The notes under the pieces: generated by a model | What the model was told of the DNA's origin: nothing | What the model saw: the letters and a program-made list of their open reading frames with translations, nothing else | Databases searched by the model: none | Source: Neobacillus mesonae | GTDB lineage: Bacteria; Bacillota; Bacilli; Bacillales; Cytobacillaceae | DNA: 64,000 nucleotides | Reading direction: 5' to 3' | Assembly: GCF_023715155.1 (NCBI RefSeq) | Contig: NZ_JAMBNQ010000006.1 | Location: forward strand, 107,038 to 171,037 | Shown here: one piece after another, positions 8,850 through 17,559 of the stretch | How the letters are laid out: each line of letters starts with the position of its first letter | Numbering within the stretch: position 1 is the first letter of the stretch | Program-made: the position numbers and the translations under genes

Positions 8850-9055
8850 TTGATAGCCTCCTATAATAGTAGTGTTAGTTTATACTAAATAAAATAGATA
8901 GCAGCGTCTGTATTTACTATAGTTTAATCCGTAATGTCTTCTGCATATTATATATTGCCCCGTCACTCAAGGACTTGTCTCTTATGATTCATTTCACCGC
9001 TTAGCCAAAGTTGTATTTTCGTTATATCAACACTTAAAGTGTAATCGAACCGTAA

Positions 9056-10099
9056 TTAATTAGGATACCACTTTTCTAATACAGGAAAAGCTTCTTCCCA
9101 TGCTTTTGAATATTGACCCGGCCCAGTAATCTCAATCCCTAATTCATTAGCCGCTTTCAGCGGCCAATACGGGTTCCGTAATAGTTCTCTGGCCATAAAA
9201 ATTAAATCTGCCCGATTATTTTTTAATATTTCTTCTGCATGAAGAGGGTTTGTGATTAAGCCAACAGCTCCTGTTGCAATCTCAACTTCATTCCGAATTT
9301 GTTCCGCAAGAGGAACCTGATATCCAGGAAAGACATCAATTTTTGCTGGTACTACTGCTCCAGAACTACAATCAATTAAATCTACTCCCTGCTCTTTTAG
9401 TCTTCCAGCAATATAAATCATGTCGTCCATTTGATTACCTTCGGGATGGTATTCATTTACAGATAAACGTACAAATAATGGTCCATCCCAAATTTCATTA
9501 ATCCCATTAATAATCTCTTCCAAAAATCGATAGCGGTTTTCTTTTGTTCCGCCATACTGGTCAGTTCGATAGTTGGTTAAGGGAGACAAAAACTGATTGA
9601 TCAAATAACCATGTGCTCCATGAAGCTCAATTAAATCAAATTCGGCTCCTTTTGCTCTTCTTGCAGCTTCCTTAAAATGATTTATAATTTCTTGTATTTG
9701 AGATATGGATAACTCGTTTGGCACGGGACGATCCATTTTATACGGCAATGGAGAGGGAGCATAAATTTCTCCTTCAATATCTGCCTTTCTGCCTGCATGT
9801 GAAAGCTGAATTCCGGCTTTACTTCCATATCGATGGATTTCTTGGACAAGTTCACTTAATCCTTCCATATGACTATCATCCCAAATTCCCAAATCCTTCA
9901 TTGAGATTCTTCCTTGCGGATGAACGGCTGTGGATTCAAGCATAATCAATCCCACTTGACCCATTGCCCTGCTTCCATAATGCAAATGATGAAATTTACT
10001 TACATGTCCATCCCTTTTAAAAGAAGAATACATACACATTGGTGACATGACGATTCTATTTTTTAGCATGATATTTTTTACCGAAAACGGAGAAAACAA
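9056..10099 (-). CDS. namA: NADPH-dependent ene reductase, old yellow enzyme family (NamA/YqjM-like)
   Basis: This 347-residue FMN barrel has the marks of the YqjM class: SPMCMYS near residue 19 (the redox-tuning Cys and Tyr), LSHAGRKA near residue 99, and [14 protein letters not shown] near residue 160 with the substrate-binding histidine pair. Such enzymes reduce the C=C bond of enones and enals; relatives reduce 2,4-dienoyl-CoAs or terpenoid enones. The gene lies between the acyl-CoA dehydrogenase and the carboxylase genes with gaps of about 210-230 bases and no clear terminator, so it may be in the same transcript. A catabolic reduction step is inferred from context. Confidence 0.88.
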   Translation of the reverse strand: MFSPFSVKNIMLKNRIVMSPMCMYSSFKRDGHVSKFHHLHYGSRAMGQVGLIMLESTAVHPQGRISMKDLGIWDDSHMEGLSELVQEIHRYGSKAGIQLSHAGRKADIEGEIYAPSPLPYKMDRPVPNELSISQIQEIINHFKEAARRAKGAEFDLIELHGAHGYLINQFLSPLTNYRTDQYGGTKENRYRFLEEIINGINEIWDGPLFVRLSVNEYHPEGNQMDDMIYIAGRLKEQGVDLIDCSSGAVVPAKIDVFPGYQVPLAEQIRNEVEIATGAVGLITNPLHAEEILKNNRADLIFMARELLRNPYWPLKAANELGIEITGPGQYSKAWEEAFPVLEKWYPN

Positions 10100-10325
10100 T
10101 TTAACGATGATTTGTCACTCCCTTCACAATTTTTTTACACTATAAAACCCAGAGACTATATCCATTAATACACATATTGAATCAAGTCCGCTGAAACCCA
10201 TTAATTAAGAAATAAAAGTATGAATTTTATTTTCTAATATATATTCAGCATTTGATTGTCCTCTTATTTTAAACCGTTTGCAATATTAGCCATTTCAATT
10301 AATTTATCAATGTAAAATAATTGAT

Positions 10326-11465
10326 TTATAAGTCCATCTCTTTGGCAATAATCTCTTTTTGAACCTCGTCAGTTCCCCCGCCAATTCTCATTAAACGGGC
10401 ATCCCGCCATTCCCTGGAGATTGGATATTCATCCATATATCCATAACCACCGTGAATTTGTAATGCCTTATCAGCCACTTCATAATAAACTTTAGAAGCC
10501 AATAGTTTTGTCATGGAAATCTCTTTTACAAGTACTTCGCCTTTATCATATTGAGCAGCGGTATTATATAAAAGAGCACGTGCAGCTTCAACATCGGTTT
10601 GCATTTCGGCAAGGTAATGTCTGATCACCTGTTTCTTTGTTAGGGATCGGCCAAATTGTTCGCGTTCTTTTGCATATTGTACTGCTAATTCCAAACATCT
10701 TTGTGCACCTGCAACGCAAGCAGTCGCTTGAATTAAACGCTCTCCATTCAATTGCCACATAAGCTGTTTAAATCCTTCTCCCTCATTACCCAATAAGGCA
10801 TTATCCGGAACAAAAACATTGTCAAGGAAGATTTCTGCCGTATCAGATGCGTGCATTCCTATCTTTTCTAACTTTCGTCCAACCGTATACCCATCTAAAT
10901 TACTGTCAACTAAAAAGATACTAAATAACGGCTTGCTTTCTTTTTCTCCCGTCTTGGCAATTAATATTTGATAATCAGCCCTTACCCCATTTGTAATAAA
11001 AACCTTAGATCCATTGATAATCCAGCCGCCTTCTATTTTTTTAGCCGTCGTCCTTAAGCCTGCCACATCTGATCCTGCAGATGGCTCAGTAATACCGAGA
11101 GCAGCAATCTTTTCCCCAGCTATAGAAGGTACAAGATAGTTTTGTTTCTGTTCTTCCGTACCGAATTTTAAAATGGGGTTCGTTGCCATTAATGCTTGCA
11201 CATTAAATGCCATCCCTAAACCTGCACAGCCTGATGAAGCAATTTCCTCTGTTACTGTCATAGCTGCAAAGTAATCTAGATGGCTGCCGCCATATTCCTC
11301 TGGATAGCGGACTCCAAACAACCCCATTTGACCCATCTTTCTAAAAATCTCGTTCGGAAATCCATTCTTTTCCCATTCTTCAATATTAGGGACAATTTCC
11401 TTTTGTACGAATTTGCGAACTGTTTTTCTTAATTCCTGATGGTTTTCCATTACTTCATATTTCAC
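10326..11465 (-). CDS. Acyl-CoA dehydrogenase, isovaleryl-type
   Basis: This 379-residue flavoprotein has all three domains. ALGITEPSAGSD (near residue 131) and the AFNVQALMATNPIL segment belong to the FAD/substrate site, and GGYGYMDEYP (near residue 335) is the family C-terminal signature. Where most short-chain members have the catalytic Glu (YEGT), this one has RIGGGTDEV. The alternative Glu, as in isovaleryl- and long-chain enzymes, is present in QLNGERL near residue 247. It oxidises a branched acyl-CoA and passes electrons to EtfAB. It resembles B. subtilis YngJ. Element B lies 116 bases upstream in its leader. Confidence 0.92.
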   Translation of the reverse strand: MKYEVMENHQELRKTVRKFVQKEIVPNIEEWEKNGFPNEIFRKMGQMGLFGVRYPEEYGGSHLDYFAAMTVTEEIASSGCAGLGMAFNVQALMATNPILKFGTEEQKQNYLVPSIAGEKIAALGITEPSAGSDVAGLRTTAKKIEGGWIINGSKVFITNGVRADYQILIAKTGEKESKPLFSIFLVDSNLDGYTVGRKLEKIGMHASDTAEIFLDNVFVPDNALLGNEGEGFKQLMWQLNGERLIQATACVAGAQRCLELAVQYAKEREQFGRSLTKKQVIRHYLAEMQTDVEAARALLYNTAAQYDKGEVLVKEISMTKLLASKVYYEVADKALQIHGGYGYMDEYPISREWRDARLMRIGGGTDEVQKEIIAKEMDL

Positions 11466-11580
11466 TTATATTCCCTTCCTTTACTTTTCTAGAAATTGGT
11501 AGATTATGATGCATTTATAAGCTATTACTCAATTGAAATTAACCGCAACTTGTTTAAATACTCTCCTTAACCTTCAACAA

Positions 11581-11676
11581 AATAAAAAGCCCAGCAAAAT
11601 AGCTTAATCGCTTTTTGCTGGGCTTATTTACGAAGAGAGATTGGCTTTTGAAGAGTCAACCCCAATAAATAACAGC
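11581..11676 (-). promoter_or_regulatory. Structured leader RNA element B (riboswitch candidate)
   Basis: On the minus strand, GCTG-TTATTTAT (11665-11676) pairs with GTAAATAA-GCC-CAGC (11617-11631), forming P1 with a 3-nt bulge. Inside, GGTTG/CAATC forms P2 with CAAAA in its loop. The P1 3' strand is the 5' half of a strong terminator, AAGCCCAGCAAAA with TTTTGCTGGGCTT followed by TTTATTTT. P1 and terminator cannot form together. It begins about 15 nt after a predicted start point and lies 116 nt ahead of the acyl-CoA dehydrogenase. Confidence 0.75.
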
Positions 11677-11697
11677 TTTTATTTAATTCTTGATTTA

Positions 11698-11726
11698 ATT
11701 TTATAAATTAACTAATTTATTGTCAA
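11698..11726 (-). promoter_or_regulatory. Sigma-A promoter for element B and the acyl-CoA dehydrogenase
   Basis: On the minus strand there is a perfect -35 TTGACA (11721-11726), a 17-bp spacer and the -10 TAAAAT (11698-11703). Transcription would start near 11690, just ahead of element B. Confidence 0.75.
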
Positions 11727-11840
11727 GTTATTATTTTTGGAAAATATCAAAAATTTGATATTTCCTAAGATCTTTTGAAGTTTTATATCAATCATCATTA
11801 ATCAATAATAAATTCGTATTTTATTTCTTTATCTTTAATA

Positions 11841-11869
11841 TTGACATCTATCATAATTTAACATAAAAT
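11841..11869 (+). promoter_or_regulatory. Sigma-A promoter for element C and the MFS gene
   Basis: TTGACA (11841-11846), a 17-bp spacer and TAAAAT (11864-11869). Predicted start near 11876, about 19 nt before element C. It has the same -35 and -10 hexamers as the divergent promoter at 11698-11726. Confidence 0.75.
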
Positions 11870-11890
11870 TCTGATTGTTACAAATATTAT

Positions 11891-11989
11891 AAAAGCTGTT
11901 ATTTACAGGGGTAAACAAAAATTTATCTATTTTAGTAAATAAGTCCAGCATAAGGTTTCTATTTCCTTTATGCTGGACTTATTTTTTTT
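11891..11989 (+). promoter_or_regulatory. Structured leader RNA element C (riboswitch candidate)
   Basis: GCTG-TTATTTAC (11895-11906) pairs with GTAAATAA-GTC-CAGC (11935-11949). P2 is GGTAAA/TTTATC with a CAAAAA loop. The terminator AAGTCCAGCATAA/TTATGCTGGACTT runs into ATTTTTTTT, and its left arm is the P1 3' strand. Compared with B and D the P2 sequence differs but still pairs, and the terminator upper stem differs but still pairs. It lies 230 nt ahead of the MFS carrier. Confidence 0.75.
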
Positions 11990-12219
11990 GAAAGTTGGGG
12001 AGAATGTTCCACACTTTTGCTAGGTTCCCTATATAACGCGATTGGTCAAGAACTTAACATTAGTGGGAATTATACATCCCTAGAATCAATATGACAAGGG
12101 AGGGGATTTTGGGTATTCGATAAATACTTTTCATTTAATTTTATAAGAACAATACTTAAATTTCTTTGATCACCTGATCTACTTGCTAAAAAACAATAAA
12201 AAAAGGAGACGGGATTATA

Positions 12220-13494
12220 GTGTCAAAAAAAAGGGAGAAATTTCACTATGCATGGTGGATAGCAGTTGCATGTTGTGCCATTTATGCAGGCAGTGTCGGA
12301 ATTATTGTTAGTTGCGCCGGATTATTTTATAAATCTGTAAGTACTGAATTGGGCGTTGGGACCGCTGATATTGTTTTTTATACAACACTTATGTATTTTG
12401 TGATAACTATCACCCTTCCTTTTGCCGGAAAAATCTTTTCCAAATTTAATATGCGCCTAATATTATCAGTTGCTGCACTAACCGATGCCTTGGCATTTGG
12501 ATTAATGGGCACTTATACATCTGTTTACCATTTTTACGTTTCAGGTGTATTACTTGGTATCAGCAACTCCTTCTTGATATATGCGGCAGTACCATTAATA
12601 ATTAATAATTGGTTTAAGGTTAAAATGGGAACTGTTCTTGGTGTTTCCATGACATTTATGGGGATTGGCGGGGCAATCTGTGCTCCTATAGCAGGATATC
12701 TAATTGAAACAATTGGATGGAGAAGCTCTTATATGGCACTTGGAGTATTCGTTGCCGTCTTAACACTTCCTTTTACCATATTTGTTATCCGAAAGGATCC
12801 AAAGGAAAAGAACATGACTGCATATGGTGCAGAATCTGTTGAAAAGTCCTTCAAGAAGGTTGTTGAGGAAACAGGATTTCCATTCAAACAGGCCATAAAA
12901 TCAGTTCCTTTTTACGGATTATTTATTTTTACGGGTCTTTTAGGTCTAGTGGTAACGGTAAGTTTTCATATTCCAAATCATCTCCTATCAGAAGGATTTT
13001 CCACTTCATTTGCGGCAACTGTCGTTACGTGTGTCATGATTGGACAAACATCAGGGAAATTCCTTTTAGGCTGGTTAAACGATAAAGTCGGGATAAAGAT
13101 GACAAACTTAGTTGGAATCGGTTCAGGTATGATAGGAATATTGCTCATTTTATTTAGTGGACGCTTTGGGGGTATTTCTATATATATTGGAGGGCTTACT
13201 TTTGGTATTGGTTATTCGTGCAGTACTTTGTTACCACCTTTCATGATCAAAGCGGTTTTTGGAAATCGAGACTATGCATCCATCTATTCCATGATCATGT
13301 CATCGGCTACTTTAGCAATTGCCGTTGGAACAACTATTTTTGGATTTGCTTATGACATAACTGGATCCTATTATGCTGTATTCCTTGGCGTATTAGCTAT
13401 CCAAGTTTTCGCGATACTTATAGGTATCATGACATTAAGAAGAAAACCTACGGCAACTAATAACAATGAATATTTAGTTGTAAATGAGAATTGA
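12220..13494 (+). CDS. MFS transporter, OxlT/monocarboxylate type
   Basis: This 424-residue carrier has about twelve membrane segments, with a central cytoplasmic loop around residues 190-215. The first pages of sequence (HYAWWIAVACC, GLFYKSVSTELG) resemble oxalate:formate antiporter and monocarboxylate porter families, which move small organic acids. The GTG start is set by AAAAGGAGACGGG seven bases upstream. It is transcribed away from the acyl-CoA dehydrogenase from its own promoter through element C, which suggests it imports or exports a compound sensed by that RNA. A bidirectional terminator follows. Confidence 0.85.
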   Translation: MSKKREKFHYAWWIAVACCAIYAGSVGIIVSCAGLFYKSVSTELGVGTADIVFYTTLMYFVITITLPFAGKIFSKFNMRLILSVAALTDALAFGLMGTYTSVYHFYVSGVLLGISNSFLIYAAVPLIINNWFKVKMGTVLGVSMTFMGIGGAICAPIAGYLIETIGWRSSYMALGVFVAVLTLPFTIFVIRKDPKEKNMTAYGAESVEKSFKKVVEETGFPFKQAIKSVPFYGLFIFTGLLGLVVTVSFHIPNHLLSEGFSTSFAATVVTCVMIGQTSGKFLLGWLNDKVGIKMTNLVGIGSGMIGILLILFSGRFGGISIYIGGLTFGIGYSCSTLLPPFMIKAVFGNRDYASIYSMIMSSATLAIAVGTTIFGFAYDITGSYYAVFLGVLAIQVFAILIGIMTLRRKPTATNNNEYLVVNEN

Positions 13495-13557
13495 TAGATT
13501 TTTAGAAGGAGTATGGTGGAATCAGAGTTTTTAAACGACTCCTTATCAAATCATTTC

Positions 13558-13591
13558 AAAAAGCTCTAGTTATTTAAGCTAGAGCTTTTTT
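13558..13591. terminator. Bidirectional terminator
   Basis: AAAAAGCTCTAG and CTAGAGCTTTTTT form a 12-bp stem with A and T runs on both sides. It serves the MFS gene and the convergent pseudogene. Confidence 0.85.
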
Positions 13592-13599
13592 GATAAAGC

Positions 13600-14195
13600 T
13601 TAAGGCCAATTTTTCCAATCAGGTTTTTCAATTTCATTCACATTTTCAGCCGATAATTTGGTAATATTTATATTCTTCTCAGTTTGTTCCTCTTTACCTT
13701 CACTGAGATTAATTACAGTTTCATATACTAACTTTGCCATTTCTGGTGGTGATGAAAGTGCTCCACCGTAATAAAATTTTCCATCATTTTTTAAATATTC
13801 ATAGCCATCCGAAAATAATGAAGATGTAATTACTTTAATGTCTCCTTCCAAACCAGCAGCTTTTATAGCATCTATAGCACCAAAAGCTTGGGGATTTGAT
13901 CCAACGAACACGCCATTAATTTCATCTCCATACTTGGTAATAAAATTTTCCATCACCTTTCTACTCTTATCACGTTGCCAATCTCCAGCCTGAGATTCTA
14001 AGATTTTAATTTTTGAAAATTTCTTTACTACATCATGAAACCCTTTAGAAAATTCGTTTGTAATTGGAAATCCAGGTGCACCAGTTCAACCTTTCCTTTT
14101 CCGTTAAGTACTTCAATCATTGCTTTCCCTGCAATATTTCCCATTTCTACATTGTCCTGACCAACATAAGCATCGACATATTGCTGGCCGCTTTA
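13600..14195 (-). pseudogene. Sugar-type periplasmic binding protein, remnant
   Basis: The intact C-terminal part (118 residues, 13600-13956) has the type I periplasmic-binding fold seen in ribose-family proteins: NGVFVGSNPQAFGAIDAIKAAG, then YYGGALSSPPEMAK. Upstream the same protein continues (VGQDNVEMGNIAGKAMIEVLNGKGK) but a frameshift near 14085-14090 breaks it, and the N-terminal half with the signal peptide is missing. It abuts another pseudogene. A decayed ABC sugar importer component. Confidence 0.75.
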
Positions 14196-14899
14196 TTGGT
14201 GTACTGTTGTAGATAAATTTCCCTTTCAATTATTTGTTCCATGGAGACAACCATTCCCAGAGTATGTTCATGTTTTAATGTATTATCTCCGGCAACAACA
14301 AAAGTACCGATAAATCTTTCCTTTCTTATCCCTGATCGGGGCCGTGGAACAAGTCCAGGAATTAGAGTTGACGTTATAATGTTCCCATCCTACGATCTGG
14401 ACAGGTTTACCTTCGACAATTGCCAACCCAATAGCATTAGTTCCTACTTTTTGCTCCGAGCGATGAGCACCCAATGCATAATTGCTTTCTAGCCCTTTTT
14501 CAGAAATATTTGTTTCACTTTTTAAATCAATCACGATTCCATTTTCATCGGTTGGACCAGCAATATATCCTGTCCCATTTATATAGGTATAAAAGTCCTC
14601 CAAAATCGGTCTGGCTACATTTAATAACAGAGTGTTCCGATCCAATAAATTAGTTGAAGCAGCCTGTTCAAAACCGGAGGCATTTCATAAGGATCAATTC
14701 CCCTGGAACGGGATCGCTTCCATGAATTCACAATTTCCTTCCGCATACCTAGTGGATGTATGCCTTCATGAATAAATCTTTTCCATTTGCAATCTAAATC
14801 TGGATTATTAAGAGCATTACTCAACATTGTACTCAATACTCCCCCCCTAAGATTTGTTCCAAGACCATTTACCAAAAAGGCAAATAATCTCCTATTCAC
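14196..14899 (-). pseudogene. AcoR-like sigma-54 activator, N-terminal GAF part, remnant
   Basis: Two overlapping frames give KEIVNSWKRSRSRGIDP, then a GAF domain with NYALGAHRSEQKVGTNAIG and GWEHYN, and a third frame gives VVAGDNTLKHEHTLGMV. These are typical of the sensor half of acetoin-operon-type activators. The frames are out of phase near 14640 and 14290, and the AAA+ and DNA-binding domains are absent. The 5' region (up to 15253) holds the diverged RNA element E. Confidence 0.7.
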
Positions 14900-15161
14900 C
14901 CTTTATAACATCAATTTACTGAAAATTCAGCTACAAAACAATCCAATTTTATAGTCCAGCTTTATCATTAAATCTGTGCAAGTGCATTTGGATTTTTTTA
15001 ATTAACTGTCGGTTTCACTGTTTCTCTTTAGCATTTATAAAACACTTTCATCTTCTGATACCGTTCAGTTTCTTGTTTGCTTTTTATAATCACCAGGGGA
15101 TACTTTCTGATCAAATATAGAAATCACGTTTCCACCCTCATCCTTCTTACAAGATTTAAAT

Positions 15162-15253
15162 ATAATGGCCCAGCAAAAAAGAAAGAAATCTACTCACTTT
15201 TTCGCCGAGCCTTTCAGTTCAGACTTAATTTTAGTTAAATTGGGTAAAACAGC
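15162..15253 (-). promoter_or_regulatory. Structured RNA element E (decayed copy)
   Basis: On the minus strand, AAAAGCTG-TTTTAC (to 15253) opens the element, as in B. An inner hairpin ATTTAA/TTAAGT has the loop CTAAAA. The element ends with a 15-bp hairpin between GGCTCGGCGAAAAAG (15197-15211) and CTTTTTTGCTGGGCC (15167-15181). No T-run follows and P1 is poor. It sits between the EthD gene and the broken activator, so it is either a relic leader of that activator or now a terminator of the ABC operon. Confidence 0.45.
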
Positions 15254-15309
15254 TTTTTCATTGATTCGTTAATAAATGGAATATTTGCATTTACTTCTTT
15301 TTTGGTTGC

Positions 15310-16002
15310 TTATACGATTTTATGATCTTCCACGATGAACGTTGTAATTTCATCAAGAAACTCCTTGGCGTGATTCATTGTTCTTTGACCATTCTCAGAT
15401 TGAAAGGCTGCTTCCAAACTTTCTACATCTTTAAACCAAAGTTCAACAATTCCATCGACTGGAACTTCATTATAACTAGCCTGCGTTTTTTTATCTATTG
15501 TTCGATTTATAGCCAAATTTTGTATGTAGCCTTCAATACCATTCATGGATAGGACATATTCCGCATGTACCTGTAACCATTCAAATTTAAACCTCTCCAG
15601 GTCAATATCATGCCTACGTTTGAGGAGTGATATCCTTTTAATTAACGGCTTATTTTCCGGGGGTGGAACAACAATTTTTGGTTCCGTCATAACTAATTGT
15701 AACTCACCAATAAATTTAGGCTCATCTTCTTTAAGTGTTTTTTGGTTTTCTTCATTAAATACCTCTTCCATAGAAGTGGTTTCATTAAAGGTAATTTGTG
15801 AAAAACCATCCACTTTATAATTACTTCTTGGAAAGTTAATTCCTAATTGTTCAGAATTCACTACATGATTTTGATGATAAGCTTTTACACCTTGACCAAG
15901 TGTCTCCCTAACCAACGGTCCGTGTGTTTCAAGCCAGTAACTTCTAAACTCTTCTTTGGAGATATCATCTCTTTTTCGTAGAATACCTGTTCTTTTAATC
16001 AT
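15310..16002 (-). CDS. Tandem EthD-domain protein
   Basis: This 230-residue protein contains two ferredoxin-like EthD domains, roughly residues 1-105 and 118-225. Each begins with a KR(T/I)xxLKRR.DI segment followed by FRSYWLETHGPLV or FKFEWLQVHAEYV, the usual EthD core. EthD proteins accompany ring-degrading or ether-degrading enzymes; some relatives are isomerases or dehydratases of lactones. It is the last gene of the ABC importer operon, 63 bases after the ATPase gene, so it most likely acts on or senses the imported compound. The RBS is TAGGAGGAAATC. Confidence 0.75.
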   Translation of the reverse strand: MIKRTGILRKRDDISKEEFRSYWLETHGPLVRETLGQGVKAYHQNHVVNSEQLGINFPRSNYKVDGFSQITFNETTSMEEVFNEENQKTLKEDEPKFIGELQLVMTEPKIVVPPPENKPLIKRISLLKRRHDIDLERFKFEWLQVHAEYVLSMNGIEGYIQNLAINRTIDKKTQASYNEVPVDGIVELWFKDVESLEAAFQSENGQRTMNHAKEFLDEITTFIVEDHKIV

Positions 16003-16065
16003 GATTTCCTCCTAAAAATTAAATTGTATACTTTAAATAATTTTTCATTAAACCCGTTGGTTTTA

Positions 16066-16782
16066 CTATTTATTAACAGCCGTCCCTACGTACATTTCGT
16101 GTAAATTCTGATTTTGAAATAAGTTTTCTGCAAGATCAATTTTTTCAATTTTACCTCTTACAAGAACGGCTGCTCGATCGGAAATCTTTAGAGCGGCCTT
16201 TGCATTCTGTTCAACTAATATAATGGTTACCCCGGTTTTTCTAAGCTTTTCTAATTGAAGAAAAATTTCTTTGATAACTAAGGGCGCCAATCCAAGAGAA
16301 GGCTCATCCAGCAAAAGGAGAGTTGGGTTTGACATAAGCCCACGTCCTATTGCAACCATTTGCTGCTCCCCTCCACTTAATGTCCCTGCTATTCTACTTT
16401 CCATGGTTTTTAAAACTGGAAATAGTTCATAAACTTTTTCTAATTCTTCAAGAATATTAATCTTCTTTTTATGGCGGTAAGCTCCTAACATTAAATTCTC
16501 TTTTACCTTCATATCATAGAAGATTTGTCTGCCCTCGGGAACCAAAGTCACTCCTTGATTCACCATATATCGAACATTCTTTTCTTGCACAGGATGATTG
16601 TTATATAAAATTTCACCACCCTGAGGGCTTAGTACCCCTGATATAGCCAAGAGGAGTGTGCTTTTTCCAGCACCATTTGCACCAATTAATGAAAAGATTT
16701 CACCATTTTTAACATGAAATGAAACATCGTGTATTGCTTTGACATGACCATAACTGACATTTAATTGCTTCACTTCAAGCAT
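16066..16782 (-). CDS. livF: Branched-chain amino acid-type ABC importer ATPase (LivF)
   Basis: This 238-residue ATPase has Walker A GANGAGKST near residue 33, signature LSGGEQQM near residue 135 and Walker B LLLLDEPSLGLAP near residue 155. The short form ending soon after EMYVGT is LivF rather than LivG. It powers the importer together with LivG, and its start codon overlaps the livG stop by one base, implying translational coupling. In this operon the cargo is probably a catabolic acid rather than an amino acid; the sequence alone cannot tell. Confidence 0.9.
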   Translation of the reverse strand: MLEVKQLNVSYGHVKAIHDVSFHVKNGEIFSLIGANGAGKSTLLLAISGVLSPQGGEILYNNHPVQEKNVRYMVNQGVTLVPEGRQIFYDMKVKENLMLGAYRHKKKINILEELEKVYELFPVLKTMESRIAGTLSGGEQQMVAIGRGLMSNPTLLLLDEPSLGLAPLVIKEIFLQLEKLRKTGVTIILVEQNAKAALKISDRAAVLVRGKIEKIDLAENLFQNQNLHEMYVGTAVNK

Positions 16783-17543
16783 TAAAAAACCTCCTCCCCA
16801 AGGTATGCTTTTATGACCTCTTGATTTTGTTGAATTTCAGAAGGTGTACCTTCTGCCAGCTTTTGTCCATGATTCATAACGACAATACGATCCGAAACAG
16901 ACATAACCGTTTCCATATCATGTTCAATTAATATAATGGCTACTCCATCTCCGCGTATTCGTAAGAGTAATTTTTTTAACTCTTCTGATTCAACCGAATT
17001 TAGACCTGCGGCAGGTTCGTCTAGTAATAATACTTTTGGAGAAGTCATTAAAGCGCGTGCCACTTCTACCATTCTTTGCCTGCCGTAAGGAATTTCAAGG
17101 GCTTCAGAATGCTCATAATTTTGTAAACCAATTAAATTGATTTTTTCTTTCGCCATTTTCTCTAAACGTTTATCCTCTGAACGATTGCGGAATCCAAACA
17201 TTGATTCGACAAATCCACATTTTCCATGAATATAACCGCCCACCATTATATTTTCTAAAGTAGTAAGCCCTTCAAATAATTCAATATTTTGAAATGTCCT
17301 TGAGATCCCCATCGATGCAAGTTTATATGCTTCTACCTTTGAAATATCTTGATTTTGAAAATATATATTACCGCTTGATAAATCATAAATTCTGGTAATT
17401 AGGTTAAACAATGTTGTTTTTCCAGCACCATTAGGCCCAATAACAGATAAAATTTCGTTTGGTTTCACTTCAAAGGAAACGTTATCTACTGCATGAAGAC
17501 CCCCGAACACTTTTGAAACGTTTTGTACCTTAAGAATTGTCAA
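16782..17543 (-). CDS. livG: Branched-chain amino acid-type ABC importer ATPase (LivG)
   Basis: This 253-residue ATPase has Walker A GPNGAGKTTL near residue 36, the LivG-specific insert GISRTFQNIELFEGLT near residue 80, and Walker B VLLLDEPAAGLN near residue 168. The signature helix reads IPYGRQRMVEVARAL, as in LivG where LSGG is altered. It is cytoplasmic and pairs with LivF beneath the LivH/LivM membrane domains. It lies 16 bases after livM. Confidence 0.9.
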   Translation of the reverse strand: MTILKVQNVSKVFGGLHAVDNVSFEVKPNEILSVIGPNGAGKTTLFNLITRIYDLSSGNIYFQNQDISKVEAYKLASMGISRTFQNIELFEGLTTLENIMVGGYIHGKCGFVESMFGFRNRSEDKRLEKMAKEKINLIGLQNYEHSEALEIPYGRQRMVEVARALMTSPKVLLLDEPAAGLNSVESEELKKLLLRIRGDGVAIILIEHDMETVMSVSDRIVVMNHGQKLAEGTPSEIQQNQEVIKAYLGEEVF

Positions 17544-17559
17544 ATTTCCCCCTCCATTT

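Noticed and set aside
8850..9055. Looked for a copy of the leader before the carboxylase operon
   Set aside because: CAGCGTCTGTATTTAC is present, but there is no pairing strand and no terminator hairpin.
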